Below are positions 11,293-23,432 of a stretch of DNA of 64,000 bases, piece after piece. Within the stretch, counting starts at the first letter, position 1, and each line of letters starts with the position of its first letter. The stretch lies in contig JAIVEN010000001.1 of assembly GCA_026686845.1 (NCBI GenBank), positions 34,092,001 through 34,156,000 on the forward strand, given 5' to 3'. The notes beneath the pieces were generated by a model that did not search any database, was not told the origin of the DNA, and was given only the letters and a program-made list of their open reading frames with translations. The position numbers and the translations under genes were made by a program. The stretch comes from Adenanthera pavonina (taxonomy: Eukaryota > Streptophyta > Magnoliopsida > Fabales > Fabaceae).

Positions 11293-13083
11293 TCATATTT
11301 TCCTTTTCGGTATCCAAATTTGTTTGGGTCCTTTTCTGTCAGTAGTCTTTTCCCTAGATACAGATGTACCCTTCGGAACCCATTTAACCTTCCTATCAAG
11401 TCCATTTTTCGTTATGGCACAAGAACTGGAAATATGTCCCTTTTTGTTACAGAAATGACAGGTGGTAAAGGGACTGCTGGATTGAGAAGCGGGAAGAAAA
11501 CAATGCAGATAATACTTTTGTTTTGCATGCCTTGGTTGATTATATGATTCAATGTGAGGTGACATATAATTTTTATGTCTATCGCTCTCAGCCTGCACAA
11601 AATGTCTCATGTATATATTCTGATTTTTCTTCCTAATCTTTTCTTTTACAGCACAAGGATCATAGCCAAGTCCAGCTTTCCCTTGTGATATTCTTTGGCT
11701 CCCCATTAAAGCAAACAACATATCTTTACTTCTAGTAAGCCTAGACATGTTTTTCACTAAATATTCATTGGTTTGCTTTAGATCAGTGCATGATTTACAG
11801 TAGACATATTTAGCAATAGCTAGAGGAGCAATTTTAGAGAAGTTGCTTTGAGATTCTAGTTTGTTAATCTTTTTCTTGGCTAGTTTCAGTTCTTTCACAA
11901 CCTTAACAAACTCATCATGCAGCTCATGAAATGCGTCCAGTAATTCAGAATAGGAAGGTTCAGATTCATATACCTCTTCTTCTTGATCACTACTACATGG
12001 AACTTCAGCTTCTTCAGAGGCAAATGCCATCAGACATATGTTGGCAATTTCATCTTCTTCCTCATCTGAGCTGTTGCCCCATATTGATGAGATGTAGGCT
12101 TTCTTCTTCTTGCCTTTGTCAGCAGCTTTCTTTTCTTTCTCTTGGTTCTTGAGGAATTATGGACAATCCTATTTGATATGTCCTTGCTTTTTGCACTCAT
12201 ACCAAGTTACAGGCACTTTTGCTTCTTTCTTGCTGTCTTAAGCTACTCCTTTCTTGAAGATTTTCTTGTTTCTCTTCTTGCAGTAGAATCTTCCAAATTT
12301 TCTGACCATCATAGCCAGAGTTTCTTTATCCAGCTCATCTCCATCGTCAGATTCTTCTTCCTTGTCTTCAACAGCTTTGAAAACAAGACCTTTCTTCTTT
12401 CTGTCTTGTCCAGCTTCCTTGAGAGCTTTCATTTTTCCTTCATATTCCTCAAGGCTGCCGAATAGAGCTGTGACAGAGGCCATTGATTCTCCTCTGGCTT
12501 CCTCTATTACTGTTACTTTGGGTTGCCATTCCAGAGGGAGAGCTCTGAGAATCTTCCTTACTTTCTCTGTTTGAGTGTACTCCTTTCCTAGGCTCTTTAG
12601 TTGATTCACAATGAGAGTGAATCTCTTTTGTAGCTCTTTTACAGTTTCTCTTTTAGCCATTCTGAAGCTTTCATATTCTCCAATGCAGGTATTCAGTTTA
12701 TTTTCCCTAACTCCAGTTGTTCCTTCATGAGCAATTTGCAGGGTGTCCCACATTTCCTTGGCAATGGAGTATTGTGAGACTCTGTAGAATTCGTCTGGAT
12801 TCAAGGCACTGACTAAACAGTGTTTTGCCTTCAAGTTCAACAAGACTCTCCTTCTGTCTTCCTCATTCCATTTAGTTTCTGGCTTTTCTCTGTACTTTCC
12901 ATCATCTTCTAAAGCGATTGGGACAAAGTCTCCCTTCTGAATAACTGACTAAATGTCCCGATCAATTAACTGGAGATAGATTTGCATCCTCATCTTCCAG
13001 TACCCATAGTGTTCTCCACTGAAGCTAAGTGGTCTATTTGTGTTATTGCCTTCTGGTAATATACATTCTCCAAAGCCAGCCAT
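11293..13083 (-). pseudogene. Element A gag
   Basis: Nucleocapsid precursor of the SIRE type. The ATG chosen at 13083 matches D (47328) and B (33205). It begins with AGFGECILPEGNN, then HYGYWKMRMQIYL, AKHCLVSALNPDEFYRVSQ, the block around LPLEWQPKVTVIEEARGES, a zinc knuckle and a second knuckle CHFCNKKGHISSSC. Nonsense changes: Trp to TAG near 12949, Ser to TAA at 12238-12240, and a Trp to stop inside knuckle 1, whose first Cys is also Trp. Otherwise it keeps one frame, so decay is mainly by point mutation. Confidence 0.85.
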
Positions 13084-13120
13084 TGTAATTCCCAGACTAT
13101 GAGATCCTTTGATTAGGAAT

Positions 13121-13136
13121 CCGGGCTCTGATACCA
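13121..13136 (-). promoter_or_regulatory. Element A primer-binding site (tRNA-iMet)
   Basis: The complement reads TGGTATCAGAGCCCGG, matching the 3' end of plant initiator tRNA-Met. It lies two bases inside the LTR end (ACA at the LTR 3' end, then AG). Confidence 0.92.
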
Positions 13137-13138
13137 CT

Positions 13139-14235
13139 TGTTAGTTAGGCTGACTTCCCAAGAGAGGGGTAAATTGGGAAGATAAAAAATTTTCTGCACA
13201 AGGTGAAAACAATGAAAAAAGCAAGGTATGACAGGAAAACAGAGTATAAAGCAGTAAGATGAAAGAGTAGTGATAGAGAGAAGAAAAATTCTGATATTTA
13301 TCCTGGTTTCGTCTCTTCTCTTGACCTTCATCCAGTCTCCAAGACACCACTTGAGATTTTCAACTATTCAGCAAAAATTCAATGGGCTTCTTGTAAATGC
13401 CGCAGTACAACGTCAATGCGTTATTTTCTAGAGCTCACTCAATCACTTTCTGCACTTTCACAAAGTGCTTTACAATCCCTTGTGATATCTCCTCACAAGA
13501 AAATCTATCTTCCAGCTAAAGATTAGATTGTTTACAAAGATAAAACTCTCTTGAATAGAGTGAATATGAAAGTTGAAGTACAAGTATTGAAGTAAGAGGG
13601 TAAAAGTCTTTGAGTGAAAGATTTGACAGAGTTTCAGTATAAACAAAGTTTAATTCGTTACCCACAACTTCAAATGATGTTATATTTATAGATTTAGGTC
13701 TTAAATGTCCGTTAGAGAAAAAATCTATCCGGTGGAGAAGTTATCCAACAGTTACTCTGAAAAACTATCCGTTAACCAACCGTATTTAATGCTTCTGACA
13801 TACTAAAATTCAAATTTCGGTTGGTCAACAGATGAATTTTGAAGGAACTGAAGGTTAAAGCTTCCAACGTTGAAATACTGAAGTTCGTCTGTTCATGAAG
13901 TGAAATTCGAATTTTGAAACTTAGAAAGTGTTTCCATGTTGTGACATATGAATTTTCAAGAAGAAAGTTTTTCTGTTACATGTGAACAGTATTTTTAATT
14001 TGCTACAGTGCCCTCGAAATTCAAATTTTGGAATCCTAAAATTTGTCTGTCCGTAGCATGCTCAAGAAGCACAGTAGTTCATTTTATTTCGAAATTTGAA
14101 TTTTAAAAGAGTGAAGTTCGTCTATCAGAGAGACCTCTTTTCAGATTTACTTCAACATTCGAATTTGCAAACACTGTCCTTCGTATGTCATCATATCATT
14201 TCAACAGACTCACAACTTTAGCTTCTGAAATTCAA
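13139..14235 (-). repeat. Element A 5' LTR, truncated
   Basis: On the plus strand it begins TGTTAGTTAGGCTGACTTCC and matches the left LTR of A until GCTTCTGAAATTCAAA. There it stops abruptly, and unrelated gypsy sequence starts. About 570 bp of U3, where promoter elements would lie, is missing. The TATA box on the minus strand (about 13679-13691) remains. Confidence 0.85.
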
Positions 14236-15809
14236 AGGTACCTCTAATTCTCAAAATCCTTGTATTGATGATGTTTCTAATGAATTAGAGTATGATATTC
14301 CTGAGAATCCCAAGGAGGAAAATGTTAATGATATTGTTGATGGGATTAGTCATGATCATTTACCACCGTTAGTGAAGACAACTACTCTAGAAGTTACTAG
14401 TGAGGTGATAAAGAACTTTGTTGATAGTGGTGTGCTTGTTTCTAGTGATACTCACATTGTTATGCCATTAGAAATTAGTTCTCATGGGTGTGATGAAGTT
14501 GAACTTGTTGATATGGTATTTGGGCATCCATGGTTATTTGATGATAGTTGTTCTTTTGAAGTAAAGAAAGCCCATGAAGTGCGTTATATTCAATTCTATG
14601 AAAATCACAAGAGAATCAAAAGTGAGCGTGAAAGGAAAAATAGATGTGAGAAGAATATGAGTGGTAAAAACATGAGTGAAAAACAAGTGAGAAAAGAAAG
14701 AGTGCAGAAAAATGTAAAAAGAGGAAAACAAATGAGTGAAAAGAAACTTGAGAGAAGAAAGAAAAAGAGAGTTTGAAAAAAGATGAGAATAATAAGGCAA
14801 AAACAATTGCGAGTTGTTTGAATCAAGGAGTGTTTAAGGTAGTTTCTTTACAACTCCTTCCTTCATATCTTCTATATGTTCCTTCTTTTCATCTTCTCCA
14901 TCCTTCTTACTTTATCTCTGATTCTTATAATTTATTTAGTCCATCTATGTGTTATGAGTCCTCAATTCCTCTTGAATCTAATGTGAAAGAAAGTCAGTTT
15001 GACCATCTAGTGTCTTCTTTCTCTAGTTTATCTATCTATGTCATTTCATTTCATTTTCATCACAGTGTTCTGCATTCTCAATTCCTTTGTGAAGTAGTCT
15101 CTACCTATTTCATGTTTTATGTGTCTTTTGTGTCTTATAAGTTATGTGTCTTTTTGATTCTTTATTGGTTTCTTCCATCTCATTTTCATGAATCTTGTGT
15201 GTTCCATTTTCTATCTAGTAATACATTCTCTTCTTATTCCATCCAACTTCGTGATACTTTGTTTTCATCCATATGTATTCCTCTTGTGAGCTATGCTCCA
15301 TCCTTGTCTTGTCAATGTGCATCATCCACAGGTGTCAAATCTTTCCAACTTTTGAACCTAGCAAATAATGTGAAAATCTACCCAGCTTTCATCCCATATG
15401 TTTACTCAATAATCTCAAGTTTCCTTGAATCTTGTTGTGTCAAATTTGCCTCTAGTTTTTTGTTGCAGGTTATTAGTGTGGATGTTATGGAAGGAAAATC
15501 AAGTTCTGATCCACTAATGCATGACAACAAGTGATATGCAATTCTAACTAATGGTCATTATAAGGTTTTTGATCCCGGAGATTGGTTTGGAATACAAGAA
15601 TGTAAAGATAAAACATTAAAAGGGATGACTTTGCAGCCAAGAGTCATTATTACACCGCAAGTTCAAGCAAGGATTGAAGAGAAGATGCATCAATCAAGTT
15701 TGAAAAGTAAGTATACTCTCTATTTTTTATTTGATGCTTTTAATTGTTCTCTTTCTTTCCATATAGATTATGGAGATTCGAGGATGAATCATTTTGAGGA
15801 GGGAGGGAA
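14236..15809 (+). pseudogene. Ty3/gypsy 3' internal remnant without RT/integrase
   Basis: It opens mid-protein (about 14237) and includes the 134-codon frame 14372-14776, which ends in a Lys/Arg/Glu-rich stretch with SEKQVRKER-like repeats, as seen between protease and RT in some plant chromoviruses. A frame change follows, then a 253-codon Ser/Phe/Tyr-rich hydrophobic frame (14773-15534) with no domain I recognise, then NHFEEGGND at the polypurine tract, typical of the 3' end of Ty3/gypsy pol. No reverse transcriptase, RNase H or integrase motif is present, so the core of pol is gone. The left part is cut off by the junction with element A. Confidence 0.6.
15792..15809 (+). promoter_or_regulatory. 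Ty3/gypsy polypurine tract
   Basis: TTTTGAGGAGGGAGGGAA lies directly before TGATAG, the presumed LTR start. Confidence 0.7.
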
Positions 15810-16523
15810 TGATAGAATACGATTGAGGCATGAAGCATTTGGAGTCCTTGGACATGGCAATGAGCTTGGAAAGAGCATGAAGCCCAACTATTTAAATCAA
15901 GCTGTAGTCCAAAAAAGAGCTAGAAAGTATTGGAAAAGCTTCCAATCATATAGGTCAATGATTCAAGCCCAAAAGAAGCCCATTTCGGAGATATAACTTG
16001 AAGACAATGTGTGCTTCTCATGTGGTCACTAAAAGTGACGTTTAAAATAAGTTTTATTAGGATTATTTTAGTCAATTTGTTACCTTTTGAATAAAAGGCA
16101 TATAATGATCTGATTTGCTTTGCTTTATGCATTAAAGAGGAGCCAACCTTTTCAAATTCAAAATTAGAATTAAATGCTCCTTTTGCTTAGGGTTTCCTTT
16201 TTGTATTAATGAGCATTAATAAGGATAGGTTTGTGAGCTGAACTCGAGTTAGTTTGTGGGTTAATACTTGCCTATAAATAGGCACCTCTTGTACTCTTGC
16301 AGACACAACATGAATGAATGAATTCCTTTTTAGCAACTTTGTTGTTGTTCAGTGAGTTCTTTCATGCTTATCCTTGAGTGCCAGAAAGAATGAGGACTTA
16401 TCAAGGAGTGGTGATCCTTGTGGCATCCCGGAGTTAGGATTCAAGAGATGGGTTCTCTTGGAGTCTACTTCCTTCGACTAGCATTTTGTTCAGTCTTCTT
16501 ATTTCATCGTGTCTCCTTTATCA
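15810..16523 (+). repeat. Ty3/gypsy 3' LTR
   Basis: Starts TGATAGAATACG after the polypurine tract and ends near CCTTTATCA, where similarity to element B's third ORF begins. It contains a TATA box, CTATAAATAGG (16272-16282), followed by a Cys/Thr-rich leader-like region and AATAAA-like signals. The reading frame from the internal region runs into the LTR as far as 15996. There is no matching 5' LTR in the window. Confidence 0.65.
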
Positions 16524-17333
16524 GCAGTAGCATGACTTGGAATTCTCCACTGGATAGATAATTGAAGCCTCAACTCTTATTAAAGAACAAGTGAGAGACA
16601 ATATAGTGAAGAATCCTATTCTCAATAATCAGAAGAGTTGGGGCAATTTTCCCTTCAGAAGGCACATTTTGTCTTTGCTTAAGCAGGCTTAAGACTAATG
16701 TGCTCCATTTGTAATTGGCTTCATCCCCACTATCCTCATTTACAGTTTAATTTTTAGGGGGATACTTTGAATTCTCAATGTTCACCATTATTCCTCCAGT
16801 AGGCAAACTCAGAATTTCACATAACAAGTCAGGGTGCAGGGTAATCCATCTCTTCCTTAATCTCACTTCAAGCACTTTTATGTCATGGTTAATTCTTAGA
16901 GAACTGTACCAAGCACGCACAACTTCCTCATCATAATCCTCCTTCAGTTCAATCAGTCCTCTATATTTCTCTACCAGACCAATAGAATCAAACTTATTCC
17001 TTACTAGAAATTCTTCTATTCTAACAAAGTGAGGCTTGACTACCTTACACTTTTTGAAATCAACCTCATATGACTCTTATAAGATTCTTATACCAATAAG
17101 TTCATCTGTAATCAAGGCTTCCTCATACTTAGTAGTAGAAGAACTTATGTGTGTGTCAACCTAAGGTTCTGATTCTAGAATTTCCTTTAGCTTTTTGTTA
17201 TAGGCTTCTTTGTTGGAATACTTGGCCCAGCTTCAACTTTTCTCTTCCCTTCACTGGGTGATTTCGAAGCATATTTTAACTTCACGTTATGCTGTGGTCA
17301 TTCCCGTTGATTGCCATCCTTAGTCTTTGCCAT
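16524..17333 (-). pseudogene. Element B third ORF remnant (PF20167-like)
   Basis: The ATG at 17331-17333 opens MAKTKDGNQREWPQHNVKLK, parallel to MARVKN in A and D, with a basic N-terminus. After frameshifts near 17150 the similarity to A's ORF continues: EEFLVRNKFDSIGL, EEVVRAWYSSLRIN and RLRKRWITLHPDLLCEILSL (about 17040-16770), then RILHYIVSHLFFNK (about 16630-16570). It is cut off at the gypsy LTR. Many frameshifts make it non-functional, but the order of blocks equals A's, so a family-wide ORF of this type predates the split of A and B. Confidence 0.6.
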
Positions 17334-18312
17334 ATCAGTGATTCTAGATGATTTGAGAATGTAAAAGTGGTCTACAATTTCCCAAAAAAAGTTTTGAGAG
17401 CAGGAAAATGGATGGGATTTTGGAGATTTTGGAAAGCTTTGGAGTACGATTGGAGGTTTTCAGGATAGGGTTAGGTTTTCTGCATAAAGTTCTACTAAAA
17501 ATCAAAGAGTCCTTTATATAGTCTCAAGGTTATGTGCATGACCTATGGAGGATATGCAAATAATGAGCTGTAGAACCTGTATGCAAAGCCACTATTTGCT
17601 AGGTTATGCGGACAAAGTCCTTAGGTTGTCCTCATAACTAAGTTGAGATAGAGAGGAGAAGAGAGGAGTTATCTGAACAAGTATACCATGTTATCATGAA
17701 AAGAGGTTTCACAAGAGGCACACAGAAAGTTTTGCAGAGAGCAGGTTATCCAGACAATGTTGCTATCTTATGCTAATAACGTTCATACTTTGCGAACTTC
17801 ATCTCTAGATGTAACATTATACGGATAAGGTAGGTAGGTTATCCTGAAATCAAATTACACAATTTACAAGCAAGGATGCAAACAAGGTAGCTTATGTGCA
17901 TAAGTTAGAGACCTTATCCAAATATCGAATTCCACAGAGGCCCAAGGTTCACAAAAGGTCTCATTTTCATGAAAATCTTCATACCTTATGCGAATAACCT
18001 CAAATACAGAGTCTATGCATACTAGAAAATCAACTCATTTTCAGCATAAGACTATAGGGTTATGCGGATAACCATATTTGAAAAGCTTATAAACACTAAC
18101 TGAAAACCTTGTTATCCCCATAAGCCTATTCTTTTCACCATAACTTCATTCTAACGTGCAGGATACTTCTTTTCATCAGATTTTAATTGTTTCAAATCAA
18201 AAAGCACCTGCAAAATAAACTTCTAGATACTCTGATGCTTAAGTTAGTATCATTATTGATTGAATTATAGCTTTAAGAAGGATTTCAGAGAAAACTTACA
18301 AGTCATTGGAAT
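17334..18312 (-). repeat. Element B spacer with GGTTATGCGGATAAC-type motif array
   Basis: Noncoding. It contains about ten variants of GGTTATGCGGATAAC or its complement (near 17602, 17745, 17770, 17818, 17834, 17888, 17983, 18057 and 18108). The same motif fills B's LTR (33895-34310 and 38345-38500). This corresponds to the TTCGTCTGT-rich spacers of A and D. Confidence 0.75.
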
Positions 18313-18960
18313 TCACCATTCATAATTCTCTCCTGATTTTTCCATGTCTATCTCTGCAAGTGGCTTTACTAGAATGTTAACGAGCTAATCTTTAGTGAGA
18401 ACAAACTCTACCTTGACATTACCTTTCAAGACATGATCTCTTATGAAGTGATGTCTTATTTCAATGTGTTTTCTTCTTCAATGCATAACGGAATTCTTTG
18501 ACATGTTGATGGCACTTTGATTATCACACCTTATTGGGATTTCCTTTATCTCAATCTCAAGGTCTTCAAGTTGTTGCTTCATCCAAAGGATTTGTGTACA
18601 ACAACTCCCTGTTACTACATACTCAGCTTCAGTTGTGGAGAGTGCTACACTATTTTGCTTTTTACTGAACCATGACACTGGAGAACCTCCTAGAAATTGG
18701 CAAGTTCCACTTGGGCTTTTTCTATCAGTCTTGGATCTAGCAAAATCAATATTTGTATAACTTATGAGCTCTTCTCCATTACCTTTTGAATACCAAAGTC
18801 CCATTTGAGATGTTCCTATCAAGTATCTGAAAATTCTTTTCACAGCTGTTGCATTGGACTCTTTGGGACAAGATTGGAACCTAGCACACATACAGACACC
18901 AAACATGATGTCAGGCCTATTAGCAGTTAAATATAGTAAGGAACCAATCATTCTCCTATA
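18313..18960 (-). pseudogene. Element B RNase H domain of pol
   Basis: Copia RNase H with TNIDFARSKTDRKSPSGTC, SWFSKKQNSVALSTTEAEY (catalytic Glu), CDNQSAINMSKN and the upstream ANRPDIMFGVCMCARF. Open for 157 codons (18478-18951); a frame break near 18477 separates the last third. It is broken in its polyprotein context. Confidence 0.82.
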
Positions 18961-19800
18961 TTAAGTTATATCAAAGAGTTTTCCTTCCTCATCCATGTCA
19001 AGCTTAGTTACAGAGGCCATAGGAGTTCCCATAGGTTTAGCATGTTCCATTCTAAACTTCTTCAATAGCTCCTTGAGATATTTTGATTGGTTGAGGAAGA
19101 TGCCATCATCACATTATCTGATTTACAATCCAAGGAAGAAGTTTAGCTTACATATCATTAACATCTCAAATTCACATTGCATTAACTCAAAAGTTCTCGC
19201 AAAAAGACATAATAGTAGCACCAAGTATAATGTCATCAACATAAATTTGTACAACAAGTAAATCTTTATTTTCACTTTTAGTAAACAAGGTTGTATCAAC
19301 TTTTCCTCTTTTAAAACCTTTCTCAATCAAACAATTACTTAGTCTCTCATATCATGCTCTAGGAGCCTGTTTTAACCCATATAGAGCTTTCTTTAGTTTA
19401 TATGCATGATTTGGCTTAGTTGAGTCCTCAAAACCTGGAGGTTGATCAACATCAACCTCTTCTATGATATACCCATTCAGAAAAGCACTTTTCACATCCA
19501 TTTGATACAACACAATATCTTTTATGCAAGCATAGGCTAACAAAATCCTTATTGCTTCCAATCTTGAAATTGGAGCAAAAGTTTCCTCATAATCAATGCC
19601 TTCTTCCTGATTATATCCTTTATCCACTAAACTAGCTTTATTCCTTATTATTGTTCCTGATTCATTGAGTGTGTTCTTAAACACCCATTTGGTTCCAATA
19701 ATAGGATGGTTTTTATGTTTAGGCATTAAATCCCAAACTCGACTTAGTTCAAACTGATTAAGTTCTTCTAGCATAGCTAAAACCCAATATTCATCAGCTA
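18961..19800 (-). pseudogene. Element B reverse transcriptase domain of pol
   Basis: RVT_2 domain with WDLMPKHKNHPIIGTKWVF, LYQMDVKSAFLNGYIIEEVD and YGLKQAPRA in one frame (19352-19774). The catalytic YVDD is encoded at 19232-19243 in a broken frame. FFLGLQI has decayed near 19130. It is non-functional. Confidence 0.83.
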
Positions 19801-20784
19801 AAGTCTCTTCAGTACACTTAGGTTCAATTTAAGAAATAAATGCATAATTATTCACTTGATCCCTAAGTTGTCTTCTAGTTTTAACTTTCTCTTGAACATC
19901 CCTAATAACTTGATCAACTGGATGATTCATTTGATATCTCCAAGCTCTAGGGAGTTCTTGAGATACTTCCTCATTTATTTCACATTTATTATCTTTCTCC
20001 TAGATATCTTCCTCTACATCAGCAGATTCAGATATTTTAGGAGGTTCAGTTTTATTTTCTTCAGATACATACAAATTCTTGAAACTGGAAATTAAATCAT
20101 CCTCATCTTTAGCATGCTTAGACATAGTTTTATTTTCAAGAAAGACAACATGCACTGATTCTTCTATAATTCCATATCTTTTATTGAATGCCCTATATGC
20201 TTTGCTTTTATTTGAGTAGCCAAGAAATATACCTTCATCTGATTTGGCATCAAACTTACCTAGATTGTCTTTGTTGTTGTTGTGGACATAGCAAGTGCAT
20301 CCAAAGACATGAAGATGAGAGAGATTAGGCTTCTTTTCCTTGTACAGTTGATATGGAGTCTTGCCTAGTATAGGTTTGATGTATGCTTTATTCATCAAGT
20401 AGCATGTTATGCTTACTACATCAGCCCATAATTGTTTAGGCAATCCTTTTTCATTTAGCATTGCACGAGTCATCTCCTCTAACACTTTATTCTTTCTCTC
20501 CACAACTCTATTCTGTTGAGGTGTTCTTGGGGCTGAGAAGTTGTGCTCCACTCCATTTTCATCACAGTAGTAAGTAAATTTTGCATTTTCAAATTCTCTT
20601 CCATGATCTGTTCTAATACATACAATAGAGTAACCTTTCTCATTTTGGATTTTCTCAGCTAAGATCAAAAAAAGATCTTATGTTTCATCTTTAGAGGGAA
20701 GAAATAAAGTCCAGGTAAACCTAGAATAATCATCTACCACAACAAGTACATATAAGTTTCTACCAATACTCTTAGTACGAATAG
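19801..20784 (-). pseudogene. Element B integrase, C-terminal part
   Basis: The core continues from TIRTKSIGRNLYVLV at the C insertion site, then RTDHGREFENAKF, APRTPQQNRVVERKN (catalytic E) and GIFLGYSNKSKAYRAFN. A stop near 20000 and a frame break near 20670 damage it. The N-terminal part lies at 30772-31206, on the other side of element C. Confidence 0.83.
20780..20784. repeat. Target duplication of element C, left copy
   Basis: AATAG here matches ATTAG at 30772-30776 with one mismatch. Removing C and one copy restores the integrase reading frame of B at this point, which confirms the site. Confidence 0.8.
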
Positions 20785-22490
20785 TGTAAGAGATTATGCC
20801 CTAGGTCAATCATTATATTATGAACATTGTGTTTCATTATAAAGAAAAGGTGTTTTCTTTTCTTACTTTACTATATTGTTTGCATGTTTTTCTTTATAAT
20901 AATATCCTTGGATAAATTATTTTATCCTAAATGTCCCTAGTCAATCATCTTTGTGAGAACAATGATGAATTAAGGCTAGTATGATTTTGATTGATAATTA
21001 TGTATGAAGATACAAATCAAAATCATAAGCTCCTGTTAGAGAATATGAGCTGGATTGACCCGTCATAAGATAGCTAAATGGATTAAGTCATAAGCATATT
21101 TCATATATAATTGTGTCACTAAGCCTTCAGACCTGAGATCACCATGGCTACCTACATGGTAAACGCTATACTTTGGCATAGTCAAAAGTCACTTTTAATT
21201 GGGAGATCGTAAAGGCTATGATCGAGCATAGTAGAACTCGTGTGGAGGAAGATGAATGGTCAAGATGGAATTTATCCCTCTAATTAATGGAGAGATATAT
21301 ATGGTCCCCTCGATGAGTGAGACTGAGAAAATGCATGGCCGTGCTCGAATGGAAGTGTTTCCATTTGTTCTGTCAATCTACTTGGAGTCGAGAAAGTGAT
21401 GGTCCAGTAAAATGAGGATAACGTTTCCATGCCTCATACTTGACCTATATATCATGAGACAAAAGGGATGTGATCGGGTTATATGATAGGTTGTATCGGA
21501 TCACCGATCTCATATGATTTGGGTAGTCTCAATGTCTTGTTAGAGGATACTTGTGACTTGTGGGTCCAATAGTGTTATTAGCCTACTACCAACATCATAT
21601 GGGCCTACAAGGTCACACACAAGAACGAGCCAACTTAAGATATGATGTCCAGATTCATTGAATCTAAAATTTGTCTAGATTCAATGAATTTAATGTTATA
21701 TTTAGGGTGATAGAATTATATATATTTGATATATATAATAAAATTTGAAATATATATATATGTTTGATATGTTATATATATGATATATATATATATTGAA
21801 ATATATATAAATCGTTCAAGTTAATTCAAATTAATTAGTTTTAAATTTAATTTTACATGATATATTTAAATTTAAACTAATGTCATAATCTAAATTTGAT
21901 GTAGATTGGATTCTAAATTTGAATTTAAACTAATAATATAAATTTGATTTATATGATAAATTAAATCTAGATTTAATTCTGGATATATATTAGATAGTTA
22001 GTTTAAATTTAATCTATTAGATAGATTTAAATTCAAACTAATCTATTTAATTAATATTTGATTTAGTTTAAATTATTGATTTAAATTAAATAAATAACAA
22101 ATCCTATATATATATTGATATAGATAAGGATACATAATCAATAGAATTCGAATTACCCCAAAGAAAGAGTGATCATACACTCAGAAAGAAAAACTGTACG
22201 AAAAAAATCGAAGGCGTACGGACTGGTACAGAATCATACAGAATTGTATAGATATCACAACCAGAGGTGCTAGCACGCCGTTCGAGTTAGACTCATCATT
22301 TGTATGGAGACCGATAAGGGGAGCTGACTAATCGCGTTAGTTCCTAGGGTCCAACAAAATGAAAAAGAACACCAAGGGACGCACCAGAGGTAAATTCTTT
22401 TTCTACATCTCAATGGAAAAAATGTTGACGGATCCATGGGAGGGAATTTCTTATAGTTTTTTTGCTGCATGTATAGTGAAATTCCTAATA
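20785..22490 (+). repeat. Element C 5' LTR
   Basis: Starts TGTAAGAGATTATGCCCTAGG and ends ATTCCTAATA (ancestral CA changed to TA), 1,706 bp. It pairs with 29103-30771. The 3' half of U3 (about 21700-22120) is extremely AT-rich, with repeated TATATAT and AATTTAAATTTA runs. Confidence 0.85.
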
Positions 22491-22491
22491 T

Positions 22492-22504
22492 TGGTACCAG
22501 AGCC
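22492..22504 (+). promoter_or_regulatory. Element C primer-binding site
   Basis: TGGTACCAGAGCC matches the initiator tRNA-Met 3' end with one change (TATCAG to TACCAG). It lies two bases after the LTR end. Confidence 0.85.
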
Positions 22505-23432
22505 ATGTCAATGATTGTTTAAATTGAGTTCTTGAGTATATAATTGCATGTATGTGATATGTGTGGAACTCAATTTGTCCAATTTGGTTTTTCAAATTAG
22601 TTTTCAATTTGATTGTAAATCTGCCATTTATATATGTGATATATGTTTTTTGAAAAATCGTATTCCTGATTTCAGTTTCTAACATCATATATCTATGCGA
22701 AATAAGTTTTTTTGAAACAATTGTGAATCCGTTTAAAATAATTTTGTTTTCTTTATGACGTGATTAGATTCATGTGATTTTCGTATGTGATGCGAATATG
22801 TTTCTGCATATGTATATGGGAATCTGTTGTTGCAACAACATGATTCGATTAAAATCCATTTGCATGTAATTTGGGATTTCAATATGTTTCGTATATGCTT
22901 AATCTGATTTAATGTTAAAATTGCAAAGTTTACAGCTTTTCATTAGATGAGATGTTTGTTACATGTTATGATTTGTTTGTTTGAATTGGATGGGTATGAT
23001 GCATGATATGGCCCTAGGATGAAATTGTGGATTTAAATATAGCCTGCGTGTCGTGCCTCTCTCTATATTCTAGATATACATTCTCTTCTCACCTTACTCC
23101 CCTCGAATGTTCAATCGAGGTTTCTTTTGTATATAAGTGTTATATTAGAAGAATCCTTTCATTGGCTTGGGAAGATATAGGTTAGATGGGCCATATTATG
23201 ACACATTTATTTTATGCTTTATGATGAGATCATATGCATGTATGGGATGACACTATTATATATATGTTCATGTGATGTATAGATGTATGGATAACAACAA
23301 TATAGTAAAATCCCTCGAATTAAATTTTAAGTATAAATGCCACCCATTAATGAATACCTGTCAAGGCTTTGATCACTTAAATGTAGGATCCACCAAAGTA
23401 GGATACACATTTTGCATATTTTGTTGTAGACA
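22505..23432 (+). other. Element C untranslated leader
   Basis: About 930 bp, AT-rich, with no convincing ORF, between the primer-binding site and the gag start. It has no features beyond T-rich runs. Confidence 0.6.

Larger units (their letters stand above)
2967..14235 (-). mobile_element. Element A: SIRE/Maximus-type Ty1/copia retrotransposon
   Basis: Order on the minus strand: truncated 5' LTR (13139-14235), tRNA-Met PBS, gag with two zinc-knuckle positions, protease, integrase, reverse transcriptase, RNase H, a noncoding spacer, a third ORF, polypurine tract, 3' LTR (2967-4632). Integrase before reverse transcriptase makes it Ty1/copia. The gag type, the ORF after pol and the iMet PBS match the Sirevirus (SIRE/Maximus) group. 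All ORFs carry stops or frameshifts. The outer end of the 5' LTR was lost at the junction with the next element, so no target duplication can be confirmed. Confidence 0.85.

Noticed and set aside
11058..12574. Plus-strand open frames opposite element A gag and integrase (also 46167-46819 opposite D gag)
   Set aside because: Antisense shadows of the real minus-strand polyprotein.
13119..13140. tRNA-Met gene
   Set aside because: Only the 3' acceptor complement (PBS) is present; no cloverleaf sequence.
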